DNA from: Spirochaetia bacterium
GTDB taxonomy: Bacteria; Spirochaetota; Leptospiria; Leptospirales; Leptonemataceae
NCBI GenBank assembly: GCA_029880625.1
Contig: JAOUOA010000169.1
Coordinates: 1-6,430 of the forward strand
DNA: 6,430 bases
Direction of reading: 5' to 3'
The notes beneath the pieces are model-generated. The model did not search any database. It worked only from the letters and a program-made list of their open reading frames with translations, and had not been told where the DNA came from. How positions within the stretch are numbered: position 1 is the stretch's first letter; the number at the start of each line of letters is the position of its first letter. This document shows, in pieces, positions 1-6,101 of this stretch. Position numbers and translations under genes: made by a program.

Positions 1-161
1 CTGAACATCGCCCTGTGTTCGCTCAGATTCCGTATTTTCATTTTCATCAAGATATAAATAATAGAAATTATAAAATAACCTGTGAAAGGGAAAATAATAT
101 AATCCGCAATCATTTGAAAGCGGACTGCAAGAATATCTTTCTTTGTTAATGCAAATTTCAT
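1..161 (-). CDS. N-terminal part of an unidentified membrane protein (runs off the window)
   Basis: An open frame begins with ATG at 161-159 on the minus strand and stays open for 53 codons to the window edge. It is preceded by a purine-rich AGAGTGAGA about 3 nt before the ATG, a plausible ribosome binding site. The peptide starts MKFALTKKDILAVRF, has one strongly hydrophobic stretch at residues about 20-39 (YIIFPFTGYFIISIIYI), then a basic segment KMKIRNLSEHR. That arrangement suggests an N-terminal membrane anchor with a following cytoplasmic basic face. It lies 36 nt downstream of the glycosyltransferase stop on the same strand, so it is probably the third gene of that operon. I do not recognise the family. 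A membrane acyltransferase or another envelope enzyme would suit the position, but that is only a guess. The C-terminal part is outside the window. Confidence 0.6.
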   Translation of the reverse strand, partial: MKFALTKKDILAVRFQMIADYIIFPFTGYFIISIIYILMKMKIRNLSEHRAMF

Positions 162-197
162 GATTCTCACTCTTTTATTTCGATAATTTATTTTATA

Positions 198-1028
198 TTA
201 TTCTGAATTATCCTGAATTTTATAATCTTTTCTTAAATTGGAAGGTCTTTCCAGCCCTGTTTTCTGAAGTTCATACAGTTTTGCTGCTTTTAAAAAAGCG
301 GAAAAGGCACTTGAAACAGCAATAATAAAACCCGGAAGCCCGTCAATAAAACCCATTTTTACCAGATACATTTCAATAAACTTTACAGGAGGCTTGAAGA
401 GTAATTTTAACAGACTGAATTTTTTATTTTTTCCGTTACGGTTAAATGCAACAATGCTGGAAAATTTATTGATCGTATCAATTTGATGGGTTAGATCGGT
501 AAAAGAATAATGGATCAAATCGCCAGATAAAGGACGGTCCAGAATTTTTTTCCATGAAGACTGATCCTGTATAAAAATCTCGTCATGCGGATTTTCGCCT
601 CCCCATCTTCCCTGATCTTTTCTGATCAGGCGGTATCTTGCATTCTTCCAGCCGCCATGACGGATGAAACGCCCCATATGGTATGTCAGTCGGTTAATCC
701 TTGCTCCTTTCTTAGGCGAAGTTTCGATAAACTTCAGAATGGAAGCTGCAAGCTCAGGACTCACTCTTTCGTCAGCGTCAATACTTAAAATCCATTCGCC
801 TCTGCAGTGATCCAGGGCTCGGTTTTTCTGCTGAACATGCCCGTCAAAATCATGAACAAAAAAACGGACACCGGAAAAGGACTCTGCGATCTGCTTTGTT
901 CGATCCGTTGAATGAGAATCCAGCACAATTACTTCATCGCAAAAATCATGAACAGACTGAATGCAGTCCTTAATCTGTTTTTCTTCATTAAAAGTAATAA
1001 TGGCGCAGGAAAGTTTAAGCTGTTTCAT
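198..1028 (-). CDS. GT2-family glycosyltransferase, WaaE/KdtX-like (LPS-core type)
   Basis: A 276-residue family 2 glycosyltransferase with a GT-A fold. It is expected to use a nucleotide sugar at the cytoplasmic face of the inner membrane to extend a lipid-linked or core glycan. Visible landmarks are the N-terminal nucleotide-binding strand with TFNEE at residues 12-16, the DEVIVLDSHSTDRT segment at 31-44, and the metal-binding SIDADE (DAD at 84-86). The HMGRFIRHGGW and RWGG segments at 117-127 and 141-144 are characteristic of the WaaE-like subgroup. HYSF at 173-176 and a C-terminal amphipathic or hydrophobic part (about 205-256) also match that subgroup. The subgroup's usual VHE appears here as PHDE (147-150). 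Its ATG overlaps the stop of the upstream thioredoxin-like gene by 4 nt (ATGA), which indicates translational coupling, and there is no good Shine-Dalgarno of its own. The family and fold are secure; the sugar and acceptor cannot be read from the sequence. Confidence 0.88.
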   Translation of the reverse strand: MKQLKLSCAIITFNEEKQIKDCIQSVHDFCDEVIVLDSHSTDRTKQIAESFSGVRFFVHDFDGHVQQKNRALDHCRGEWILSIDADERVSPELAASILKFIETSPKKGARINRLTYHMGRFIRHGGWKNARYRLIRKDQGRWGGENPHDEIFIQDQSSWKKILDRPLSGDLIHYSFTDLTHQIDTINKFSSIVAFNRNGKNKKFSLLKLLFKPPVKFIEMYLVKMGFIDGLPGFIIAVSSAFSAFLKAAKLYELQKTGLERPSNLRKDYKIQDNSE

Positions 1029-1606
1029 AATTCATTCAGCCGGGCCAGTATAAAAGAAAGCCTTTCGTCTTTTTTAATTTCTTCCAGAGTTCCAGTAGAT
1101 GCAATGGGACCTACAAAATTATATTTCAAAACAAGGGGCTGGGTCTTGAGAAGAATCGTTTCTGGAGTTCCAGTGATCAGGCCGCCCTCTCCAAAAACCG
1201 GAAATCGGGCATCAATAATCAGAACGGGGATGCTGATAGCATACTTCATGACATCCTCCTGCATTCTGTTGCGGATTTCAATATAGTTTTCCTCTTCATT
1301 TCCCCTCTCTTCCAGACCATGACTGAGAGGATTTCCTTCAAGAACGATGTACATTGAAGCATTTTTCTTCTTTGCCGTTTCGTAAAGAATCTCAAGCGCT
1401 GGAAGTTCCTCAATACAGGGCTGACAGGTTGGACTGTAAAAATTTAAGATCAGGATTTGAGAATTGACGTCTCCCAGACGGACAGGTGTTCCATCAAGAA
1501 GCCTTCCGCTCCATGTCTCCATTTGAAATGGGGCTCGGGGTGTACAGAAAAACGAAAAAATCAGAAAAACTGCAGCAGAAAAGAACGTTTTGTTTTTTTT
1601 CGACAT
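1025..1606 (-). CDS. TlpA/ResA-like thioredoxin-fold protein, putative lipoprotein or membrane-anchored
   Basis: A 193-residue extracytoplasmic thioredoxin-like protein when started at ATG 1606. Residues 1-6 are MSKKNK and 8-20 are hydrophobic (FFSAAVFLIFSFF), followed by Cys21. This is a signal peptide or anchor and perhaps a lipobox, although Phe at -1 is a poor lipobox residue. The catalytic motif is C61-Q-P-C64 in FYSPTCQPC, the thioredoxin CxxC of TlpA-like proteins, and GTPE at 146-149 supplies the expected cis-proline. A likely role is reduction of disulfides or thiol delivery in the periplasm. An in-frame ATG at 1666 would add 20 residues. I prefer 1606 because it puts a charged n-region directly before the hydrophobic core and because the longer start lies inside a palindrome with no ribosome binding site. 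Neither start has a strong Shine-Dalgarno. It is the first gene of the minus-strand operon and overlaps the glycosyltransferase start by 4 nt. Confidence 0.82.
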   Translation of the reverse strand: MSKKNKTFFSAAVFLIFSFFCTPRAPFQMETWSGRLLDGTPVRLGDVNSQILILNFYSPTCQPCIEELPALEILYETAKKKNASMYIVLEGNPLSHGLEERGNEEENYIEIRNRMQEDVMKYAISIPVLIIDARFPVFGEGGLITGTPETILLKTQPLVLKYNFVGPIASTGTLEEIKKDERLSFILARLNEL

Positions 1607-1653
1607 TTTAACCAAAGAATGGGATTCTTTTCCACTGACAAGCTTGAAAAAGA

Positions 1654-1659
1654 TTGACA
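1654..1659 (+). promoter_or_regulatory. Possible -35 box (TTGACA) for the omega-like gene
   Basis: A perfect sigma70-type TTGACA lies 49 nt before the proposed ATG at 1708. At the usual 16-18 nt spacing there is no good TATAAT (AGTGAT or GTGATG are the best matches). The more promoter-like TTAAAAT at 1686-1692 is too far away. The box is therefore suggestive only. It sits directly beside the dyads at 1660-1676, which would fit a regulated promoter. Confidence 0.25.
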
Positions 1660-1676
1660 GATTCATGAATCATGAA
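1660..1676. promoter_or_regulatory. Overlapping perfect dyads in the divergent intergenic region (candidate operator)
   Basis: GATTCATGAATC at 1660-1671 is a perfect 12-bp palindrome. It overlaps a second perfect dyad, TTCATGA-A-TCATGAA at 1662-1676. Both lie between the divergently transcribed thioredoxin-like and omega-like genes and immediately after a TTGACA box. Paired overlapping symmetric sites of this size are typical of dimeric repressor binding sites. No regulator gene is present in the window, so the binding protein is unknown, and chance occurrence in AT-rich DNA cannot be excluded. Confidence 0.35.
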
Positions 1677-1707
1677 GTGATGGCATTAAAATCCCACGGA
1701 AGTGTAC

Positions 1708-2238
1708 ATGTCAACAGAATTTGAAATTTCCAAACTATTGGAAATATCCGCAAACCAAAAATATGCATCAACGGTAGCCGGATTCAAGATAATCGACAGC
1801 CTGGATCAAATTGAGATCCCTAAAAAAATGCTGAATCGTAAACCTGCAGTGAAAGCTATGTACGCTCTTTCTGAAGGAATGATTAAATGGGATTTTATTG
1901 ACGATGAAGCAAGAAGAGCTCTTGAAGAAGAACTCCGTGCAACCACTAAATCCAGTTCAGCGCTCGATGCTGTTTTCAGCACAACCGGAAGCGCTGCTCC
2001 TGTTGCAGATGAGCTCGATGAAGATCTGGATGAAATTGGTGAAACCGCTCCTCCTGAAGTTTATGTAGATGATTCTGAAAACACAGATGCTGACGATGAA
2101 GCAGATGAGAAATCAGATGATGATGACGATTCAGATGATGATGACGATTCAGATGATGATGACGATTCAGATGATGATGACGATTCAGATGATGACGACG
2201 ATTCAGATGATGACAGCGTCAAAGATGACGAGGAATGA
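1708..2238 (+). CDS. rpoZ: RNA polymerase omega-like protein with a long acidic (SDDDDD)n tail
   Basis: A protein of 176 residues from ATG 1708. This start is chosen because GGAAG at 1698-1702 lies 5 nt before it, whereas the upstream in-frame GTG at 1702 overlaps that site. Residues about 9-75 resemble the omega subunit of RNA polymerase. The segment around KYASTVAGFKIIDSL (18-32) aligns by eye with the KYxLVxxxARRA helix of omega, although the usual basic ARR is replaced. KPAVKAMYALSEGMIKWDFID (45-65) follows the omega pattern in which a conserved helix ends EEGL/EAGL. Omega stabilises beta-prime during core enzyme assembly. Residues about 78-135 are low complexity, and 136-176 are almost entirely Asp with Ser, made of five SDDDDD units and a remnant. 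The usual omega is 70-100 residues long, so the tail roughly doubles it. Its stop overlaps an ATG (ATGA, 2235-2238) leading into the next gene. The identification rests on short motif similarity and is moderately sure. Confidence 0.6.
   Translation: MSTEFEISKLLEISANQKYASTVAGFKIIDSLDQIEIPKKMLNRKPAVKAMYALSEGMIKWDFIDDEARRALEEELRATTKSSSALDAVFSTTGSAAPVADELDEDLDEIGETAPPEVYVDDSENTDADDEADEKSDDDDDSDDDDDSDDDDDSDDDDDSDDDDDSDDDSVKDDEE
2113..2214 (+). repeat. 18-bp in-frame tandem repeat encoding SDDDDD
   Basis: The unit TCAGATGATGATGACGAT is repeated four times exactly (2113-2184). A fifth copy with one synonymous change (GAC for GAT, 2185-2202) follows, then a partial unit (TCAGATGATGAC, 2203-2214). 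The unit is a multiple of three, so copy-number change by slippage would alter tail length without breaking the frame. The near-perfect nucleotide identity indicates recent expansion rather than old codon-level constraint. Confidence 0.93.
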
Positions 2239-2245
2239 TTGAAGA

Positions 2246-3622
2246 CTGAAAGAATCCAATTTTCATATTGAAATTGAAGAGAAATCAGGAATTATTAATT
2301 TCCTGATTAACGGAATTCCAATACATTCCAGATATAACCCTCTGAAAGAAGCAGAACGCATCAGCAGCTGTTTTAAATTTTTATCAAAACAGGTAATATT
2401 TATAGGAATAGGATGGGGATATCATATACCAATTCTGCTGGAAAAATTTCCTGATATTGAATTTATATTTTTTGAACCTTTTCAATCCATCCGTACCTAC
2501 CTCAATCAAAAAGGCCGAATTCAGAAATTAAAAAACTTGGGAGCCATCATTGCTGATGACTTAAGCAGCTTTTCAGGAGAGAAACGGGAAGCTGTGGTTC
2601 TTCCCTCTCTTCTGAGGCTCTGGCCTGAGATTCTTCAGGATTTATTACAGCCTGAAAATACCGACCGCTCTTCAACCGATAGATTTTTCCGGCGATGGAC
2701 TTTTAATTTTTTTGGAAAAATTCTGGAAAAAAACACCCTTCCCCTGATACGTTCTCTTCATTCCGAACATCACGGATGTCTTTTCTGCGGAGCCGGCCCG
2801 GGCCTTTTAGATGATCTCAAACCTATTCAAAAAAATCTGCATAAAATGTTGATCATTTCCTCGGATACAGCTCTTGCTCCCCTTCTCGCCAACCAAATTG
2901 TCCCGGATTTAATTCTAAGCATTGATGCAGGCAGAGGAACAGAATACCATTTCAGTGCAGCACAGAAACTGAAAAAGATTCCTTTTCCGTCTTCTATTCC
3001 TGTACTGTCATGGCTGCCGGGCCCTTCCGTTCTAGATGATTTTTTTTCCGACATCATCTACTATCCATCATCTTTTCCTTTTGATCAGGTCCTGTGTGAA
3101 TATGCTAAACTTGATTTCTGGGAAAACCCCAGCAGAAATCTTGCAGGGCTTGCTCTTATCCTTGCAGGACTTGCAGGTTTCGCATCACTCTATACTGCAG
3201 GCGCTGATTTTAAGGCAAAAAATCAGCAAAGCCATATACGAGGTTCCGGCTATACATACTATGCCCTTCAAAGAGTAAACCGAACCTGCAGCCTGGAAAT
3301 GTACCGTCCTGGTGGCTATTCAGACCGGTTAACACAGAAAAACAAAACAGCTCTGGAAGGTTTGATGGATCTTTCAGTGAAACTTGGAATCAAGGTTCTG
3401 CCGCTTTCCGAAGGGCATGCTCCCAAATTAAAAGAGACGTTAACGGAACCTAAAATTCAGATCACAGCAGAGAAAATAAAACAAAAAGAATTGATCCAGT
3501 TTTTTCTTAAACACTGGAATCATTTTCCTTTTTCCATGATGGGAATGGAATTCGGAGGTAAGTTTTTTCAATTAAAAAACAAAATTAGAGCCCTTCTGGA
3601 ATCTTCCGCTCAGGAAAATTAA
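2246..3622 (+). CDS. DUF115/MptE-like motility-associated factor glycosyltransferase-family protein; start abnormal
   Basis: An open frame of 458 codons from CTG 2246 to the stop at 3620-3622. The first conventional start in this frame is TTG 2537, but the 97 codons upstream are clearly coding. They include HSRYNPLKEAERI (residues 27-39) and FIGIGWGYHIPILLEKFP (52-69), which look like the conserved N-terminal part of spirochaetal DUF115 proteins. The central domain has GAGPGLLDD (182-190), SSDTALAPLL (205-214), SIDAGRGTEYHF (225-236) and TAGADF (317-322), then HIRG (330-333). These are features of the 6-hydroxymethylpterin pyrophosphokinase MptE-like domain used in flagellin or surface glycosylation factors. 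An ATG at 2235 overlaps the upstream stop as ATGA but its own frame closes after MIED. A single missing base between 2238 and 2246 would join it to this frame. The gene may therefore be frameshifted, mis-sequenced, or use a non-standard start. GAGGA at 2230-2234 could serve either case. Its function as a glycosyltransferase is inferred from the family only. Confidence 0.8.
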   Translation: MKESNFHIEIEEKSGIINFLINGIPIHSRYNPLKEAERISSCFKFLSKQVIFIGIGWGYHIPILLEKFPDIEFIFFEPFQSIRTYLNQKGRIQKLKNLGAIIADDLSSFSGEKREAVVLPSLLRLWPEILQDLLQPENTDRSSTDRFFRRWTFNFFGKILEKNTLPLIRSLHSEHHGCLFCGAGPGLLDDLKPIQKNLHKMLIISSDTALAPLLANQIVPDLILSIDAGRGTEYHFSAAQKLKKIPFPSSIPVLSWLPGPSVLDDFFSDIIYYPSSFPFDQVLCEYAKLDFWENPSRNLAGLALILAGLAGFASLYTAGADFKAKNQQSHIRGSGYTYYALQRVNRTCSLEMYRPGGYSDRLTQKNKTALEGLMDLSVKLGIKVLPLSEGHAPKLKETLTEPKIQITAEKIKQKELIQFFLKHWNHFPFSMMGMEFGGKFFQLKNKIRALLESSAQEN

Positions 3623-3907
3623 TTTTATCAAAGGAATAAAAATAAAAATTTTGTAGCTTGTAAAAATATGGATTATTTCGTGGATATCAGCTGAAAAATA
3701 AACTTAATTGAGAACTGCACAGTTTCAATCAGGAGATATTCCCTGTGAAATTAACGATAACTGACATTTTATAAATTTCTAATCTTAATTAAAGTGAAAG
3801 CATATAGCAGTCAAAATTAATTTTAGGTTCTGTTACAGGATATTTTATATTTTCAGAATTCATCAGCCGGGTTAAAATCCATACATATTAAATTTTGAGG
3901 GGTAATT
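3623..3907. other. AT-rich intergenic region with no gene
   Basis: No open frame with a plausible start or coding character is seen here on either strand. The region contains a dyad at 3708-3728: TTGA, bulged G, AACT, loop GCAC, AGTT, TCAA. The palindrome AAAATTAATTTT occurs at 3815-3826 counting loosely, exactly at 3813-3824, and again at the left border (3615-3626). I find no convincing -35/-10 pair, although the T-rich TATTTTATAT at 3841-3850 could hold a -10 element for the downstream gene. No terminator with a GC-rich stem and T run follows the DUF115 gene, so its 3' end is unexplained. Confidence 0.5.
3897..3902 (+). promoter_or_regulatory. Strong ribosome binding site of the DAHP synthase gene
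   Basis: GAGGGG ends 5 nt before ATG 3908. It is among the clearest Shine-Dalgarno sequences in the window and fixes the start of the downstream gene. Confidence 0.75.
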
Positions 3908-4978
3908 ATGATACTTCCGAAGGCGGAAAAATTTACAGATGAACAATTCAATGAAGTACTGGGAATTCTCAGTGAATTTGGATGCAGCCTCACCCCGATT
4001 CCTGGAACCACAAGAACCATTTATGCAATCCGGGGCGATGAAAGACATGAGCTGATGATAAACAGACTGGAAGGCCTTTCTTATGTCTGGAAGGTTGACA
4101 CCATTCAGTCCCAGTACAAATTAATGGATGTAAAATCAGAACTGGGAAACCGAAGCATCCGCATGGCAGGAAAAACTCTTGGAAAAGAACTTCTTGTCAT
4201 AGCCGGTCAATGCACCATCGATCCAAAAAATCCCAATTATTTTATGGAAACAGCTCATGCAGTAAAAGAAGCAGGTGCGGATGCCATTCGCGGAGGTGTT
4301 TGGAAACCGCGAACCAGCCCTCATGCCTACCAGGGAGATTCAAAAGCTATAGAAATTTTAATGAATGCTTCAAACGAATACAGCATACCTGTAAGCACGG
4401 AAGTAATGGACGAAACCCAGCTACGTATCGCAATAGAAGCAGGATGTCATATGATTCAAATCGGAGCCAGGAATGCTCTGAACTATGCTCTTTTAAAGAA
4501 GGTGGGCGAATTAACCGCAGGCAAAAACATCCATATACTCCTGAAGCGAAGCATGCACATGGGGCCCATTGACGAATTTATCTGCGCTGCAGAATATATC
4601 GTTGCAGGAGGAAATCCTGATGTCCTTTTATGCCCCAGAGGAACGGTTCCCACAGTGGACGGTTACAGAAATCATCCTGACGAAAGCATCACTCCTCTTT
4701 TAAAACAGAAAACATGGGCGCCCGTTATTATCGATCCTTCGCATTCCATGGGAAAATCCATCTATGTTCCTCATGCAGCCCTTGCAGGGATTTCATACGG
4801 AGCAGACGGGCTCTGCATTGAAACCCACATTTCGCCCAAAAACGGAATCGGCGATGATCCCAAGCAGGCAATCACTCCCGATACTCTTGCAGATGTAATC
4901 AAAGATGCAAAGGAAATTTACAATATGCAGTCAAAATACCAGAACTATCTTCCTAAAGCAGCTTCTGCTTTGAATTAA
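3908..4978 (+). CDS. aroF: 3-deoxy-7-phosphoheptulonate (DAHP) synthase, type I-beta-like, diverged
   Basis: A 356-residue protein, close to the 338 of the Thermotoga enzyme. It should condense phosphoenolpyruvate with erythrose 4-phosphate at the head of the shikimate pathway. Residues 1-70 form the ferredoxin-like regulatory domain seen in feedback-inhibited I-beta enzymes, with RTIYAIRGDER at 36-46. The TIM-barrel core follows. Candidate metal ligands are C102 (AGQC), H279 (DPSH), E305 (IETH) and D316 or D317 (GIGDD). The substrate loop KPRTSP is at 133-138, TEVMD at 164-168 and QIGARN at 184-189. Several normally rigid motifs differ: AGPC is AGQC, KRGM is KRSM (213-216), and the CERG loop is CPRG (242-245). 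HGTG is HSMG (279-282). The enzyme is likely active because the ligands remain, but a changed substrate is conceivable. It lies 12 nt upstream of hemB and probably forms an operon with it. The gene symbol is by family; aroA or aroG are also used. Confidence 0.85.
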   Translation: MILPKAEKFTDEQFNEVLGILSEFGCSLTPIPGTTRTIYAIRGDERHELMINRLEGLSYVWKVDTIQSQYKLMDVKSELGNRSIRMAGKTLGKELLVIAGQCTIDPKNPNYFMETAHAVKEAGADAIRGGVWKPRTSPHAYQGDSKAIEILMNASNEYSIPVSTEVMDETQLRIAIEAGCHMIQIGARNALNYALLKKVGELTAGKNIHILLKRSMHMGPIDEFICAAEYIVAGGNPDVLLCPRGTVPTVDGYRNHPDESITPLLKQKTWAPVIIDPSHSMGKSIYVPHAALAGISYGADGLCIETHISPKNGIGDDPKQAITPDTLADVIKDAKEIYNMQSKYQNYLPKAASALN

Positions 4979-4990
4979 AAGAGTAAAATC

Positions 4991-5968
4991 ATGATGATTC
5001 GACCGCGAAGAAATCGAAAATCAGAATCGATCCGCTCACTTGCAAGGGAAAATGAACTTTTAGCTTCTGATTTAATAATGCCTTTATTTCTTATTGAAGG
5101 GGAAAATCAAAAGGAAGAAATTTCCTCCATGCCGGGAAGCTACCGAATGAGTCTGGATCACATTCTGAAAGTTTCAGAAAAACTTTACAGCCTGGGAGTT
5201 CCGGCAATTGCTCTTTTCCCTGCAATCGAAGAAGCAAAAAAAGACAGGTACGCTTCTGAATCTTTTAACGATCAAGGTATTTACCAGAATGCTGTAAAAA
5301 TAATCAAAAAAGAAATTCCCGATCTGACATTGATTACGGACGTAGCCATGGACCCCTACAGCTCGGACGGGCATGACGGCCTGGTGGATGAAAAGACAGG
5401 TGAAATCTTAAACGATGAAACCCTCCCCATTCTCGGGAAAATGGCTGTCTCGCAGGCTAAAGCAGGCGCAGATATTGTAGCTCCTTCAGATATGATGGAT
5501 GGGCGGGTTGCCTTTATCCGCAGTGCCCTGGACGAAGCAGGTTTTACAGACACAGGCATTCTTTCTTATACAGCGAAATATGCATCTTCCTTTTACGGAC
5601 CCTTCAGGGATGCTTTGAACAGTGCTCCAAAAAAAGGCGATAAAAAAACCTATCAGATGGATCCTGCAAACAGCCGGGAAGCCATACGCGAAGCAGAACT
5701 GGACATTCAGGAAGGCGCTGATTTCATCATGGTCAAACCTGGCATGCCCTATCTTGATGTGGTGCGCGCACTTTCGGAAGTTTCAAGCGTACCGGTAGCA
5801 GTTTACAACGTATCCGGAGAATATGCGATGCTTCGCGCAGCTTCAAAAAACGGCTGGCTCGATTACAGAAAGGCAGTCCTTGAAACCCTGCTCGCTTTCA
5901 AACGGGCAGGCGCAGATATGATTCTTACTTACCATGCGCTTGAAGCGGCTGAATGGCTGAATGAATAG
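4991..5968 (+). CDS. hemB: Porphobilinogen synthase (delta-aminolevulinic acid dehydratase), aspartate-type metal site
   Basis: A 325-residue HemB, which condenses two 5-aminolevulinate molecules to porphobilinogen, an early common step of heme, siroheme and cobalamin synthesis. The length is normal for the family. Schiff-base lysines are K196 (SYTAKYASSFYGPFRDA) and K249 (MVKPGMPYLD). The N-terminal RPRRNRK (4-10), SDMMDGRV (166-173), YQMDPANSREA (221-231) and VSGEYAM (274-280) are typical. The metal loop, ITDVAMDPYSSDGHDG (115-130), carries aspartates where zinc enzymes have cysteines, so this belongs to the non-zinc, Mg/K-responsive class. The familiar SHGHDG is SDGHDG here. The start has two adjacent ATGs (4991 and 4994); only a weak AAAAGAG lies about 7 nt upstream, and translation may depend on the preceding gene. 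Its presence implies that the organism can make tetrapyrroles. Confidence 0.96.
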   Translation: MMIRPRRNRKSESIRSLARENELLASDLIMPLFLIEGENQKEEISSMPGSYRMSLDHILKVSEKLYSLGVPAIALFPAIEEAKKDRYASESFNDQGIYQNAVKIIKKEIPDLTLITDVAMDPYSSDGHDGLVDEKTGEILNDETLPILGKMAVSQAKAGADIVAPSDMMDGRVAFIRSALDEAGFTDTGILSYTAKYASSFYGPFRDALNSAPKKGDKKTYQMDPANSREAIREAELDIQEGADFIMVKPGMPYLDVVRALSEVSSVPVAVYNVSGEYAMLRAASKNGWLDYRKAVLETLLAFKRAGADMILTYHALEAAEWLNE

Positions 5969-6005
5969 TCCGTGTTCTGATTGCCGGATTGAGATTCAAG
6001 ACAAA

Positions 6006-6036
6006 ATCCGCAGAAAATGCTGGATTTTCTGCGGAT
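6006..6036 (-). terminator. Hairpin terminator between convergent genes
   Basis: ATCCGCAGAAAAT at 6006-6018 pairs perfectly with ATTTTCTGCGGAT at 6024-6036 around a 5-nt loop (GCTGG). Read on the minus strand the stem is followed by TTTGTCTTG, a modest T run, so it best serves the CAP-domain gene, 65 nt past its stop. On the plus strand there is no T run after the stem, but the hairpin still lies 37 nt after the hemB stop and may act in both directions. Confidence 0.65.
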
Positions 6037-6101
6037 GAAGCTGCTGCAGGCCGGTTTTCCTGATTCGCATCATTTTTCCCAGAGCACGTCACCAGCAGGT
6101 T

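Noticed and set aside
585..788. Plus-strand open frame across the glycosyltransferase gene
   Set aside because: Shadow of the well-supported minus-strand GT2 gene; the translation has no recognisable domain.
1614..1630. AAAGAAT-GGG-ATTCTTT inverted repeat before the thioredoxin-like start
   Set aside because: A 7-bp AT-rich stem with a 3-nt loop and no other support; likely chance.
2113..2214. Tandem repeat considered as a CRISPR or a non-coding satellite
   Set aside because: The 18-bp units have no spacers and keep the reading frame of the acidic tail, so it is a coding microsatellite.
3708..3728. Stem TTGA(G)AACT-GCAC-AGTTTCAA as a possible terminator or riboswitch element
   Set aside because: Low GC, a bulged base and no T run follow it; it lies about 86 nt after the DUF115 stop, so it was left only as a note in the intergenic entry.
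4210..4572. 120-codon plus-strand frame inside the DAHP synthase gene
   Set aside because: Overlaps the clearly conserved DAHP synthase in another frame; it is rich in Ser, Arg, Cys and His without domain features.
6041..6098. CTGCTG and CAGCAG arms downstream of hemB
   Set aside because: The arms are 6 bp with a loop near 50 nt, so not a credible structure.
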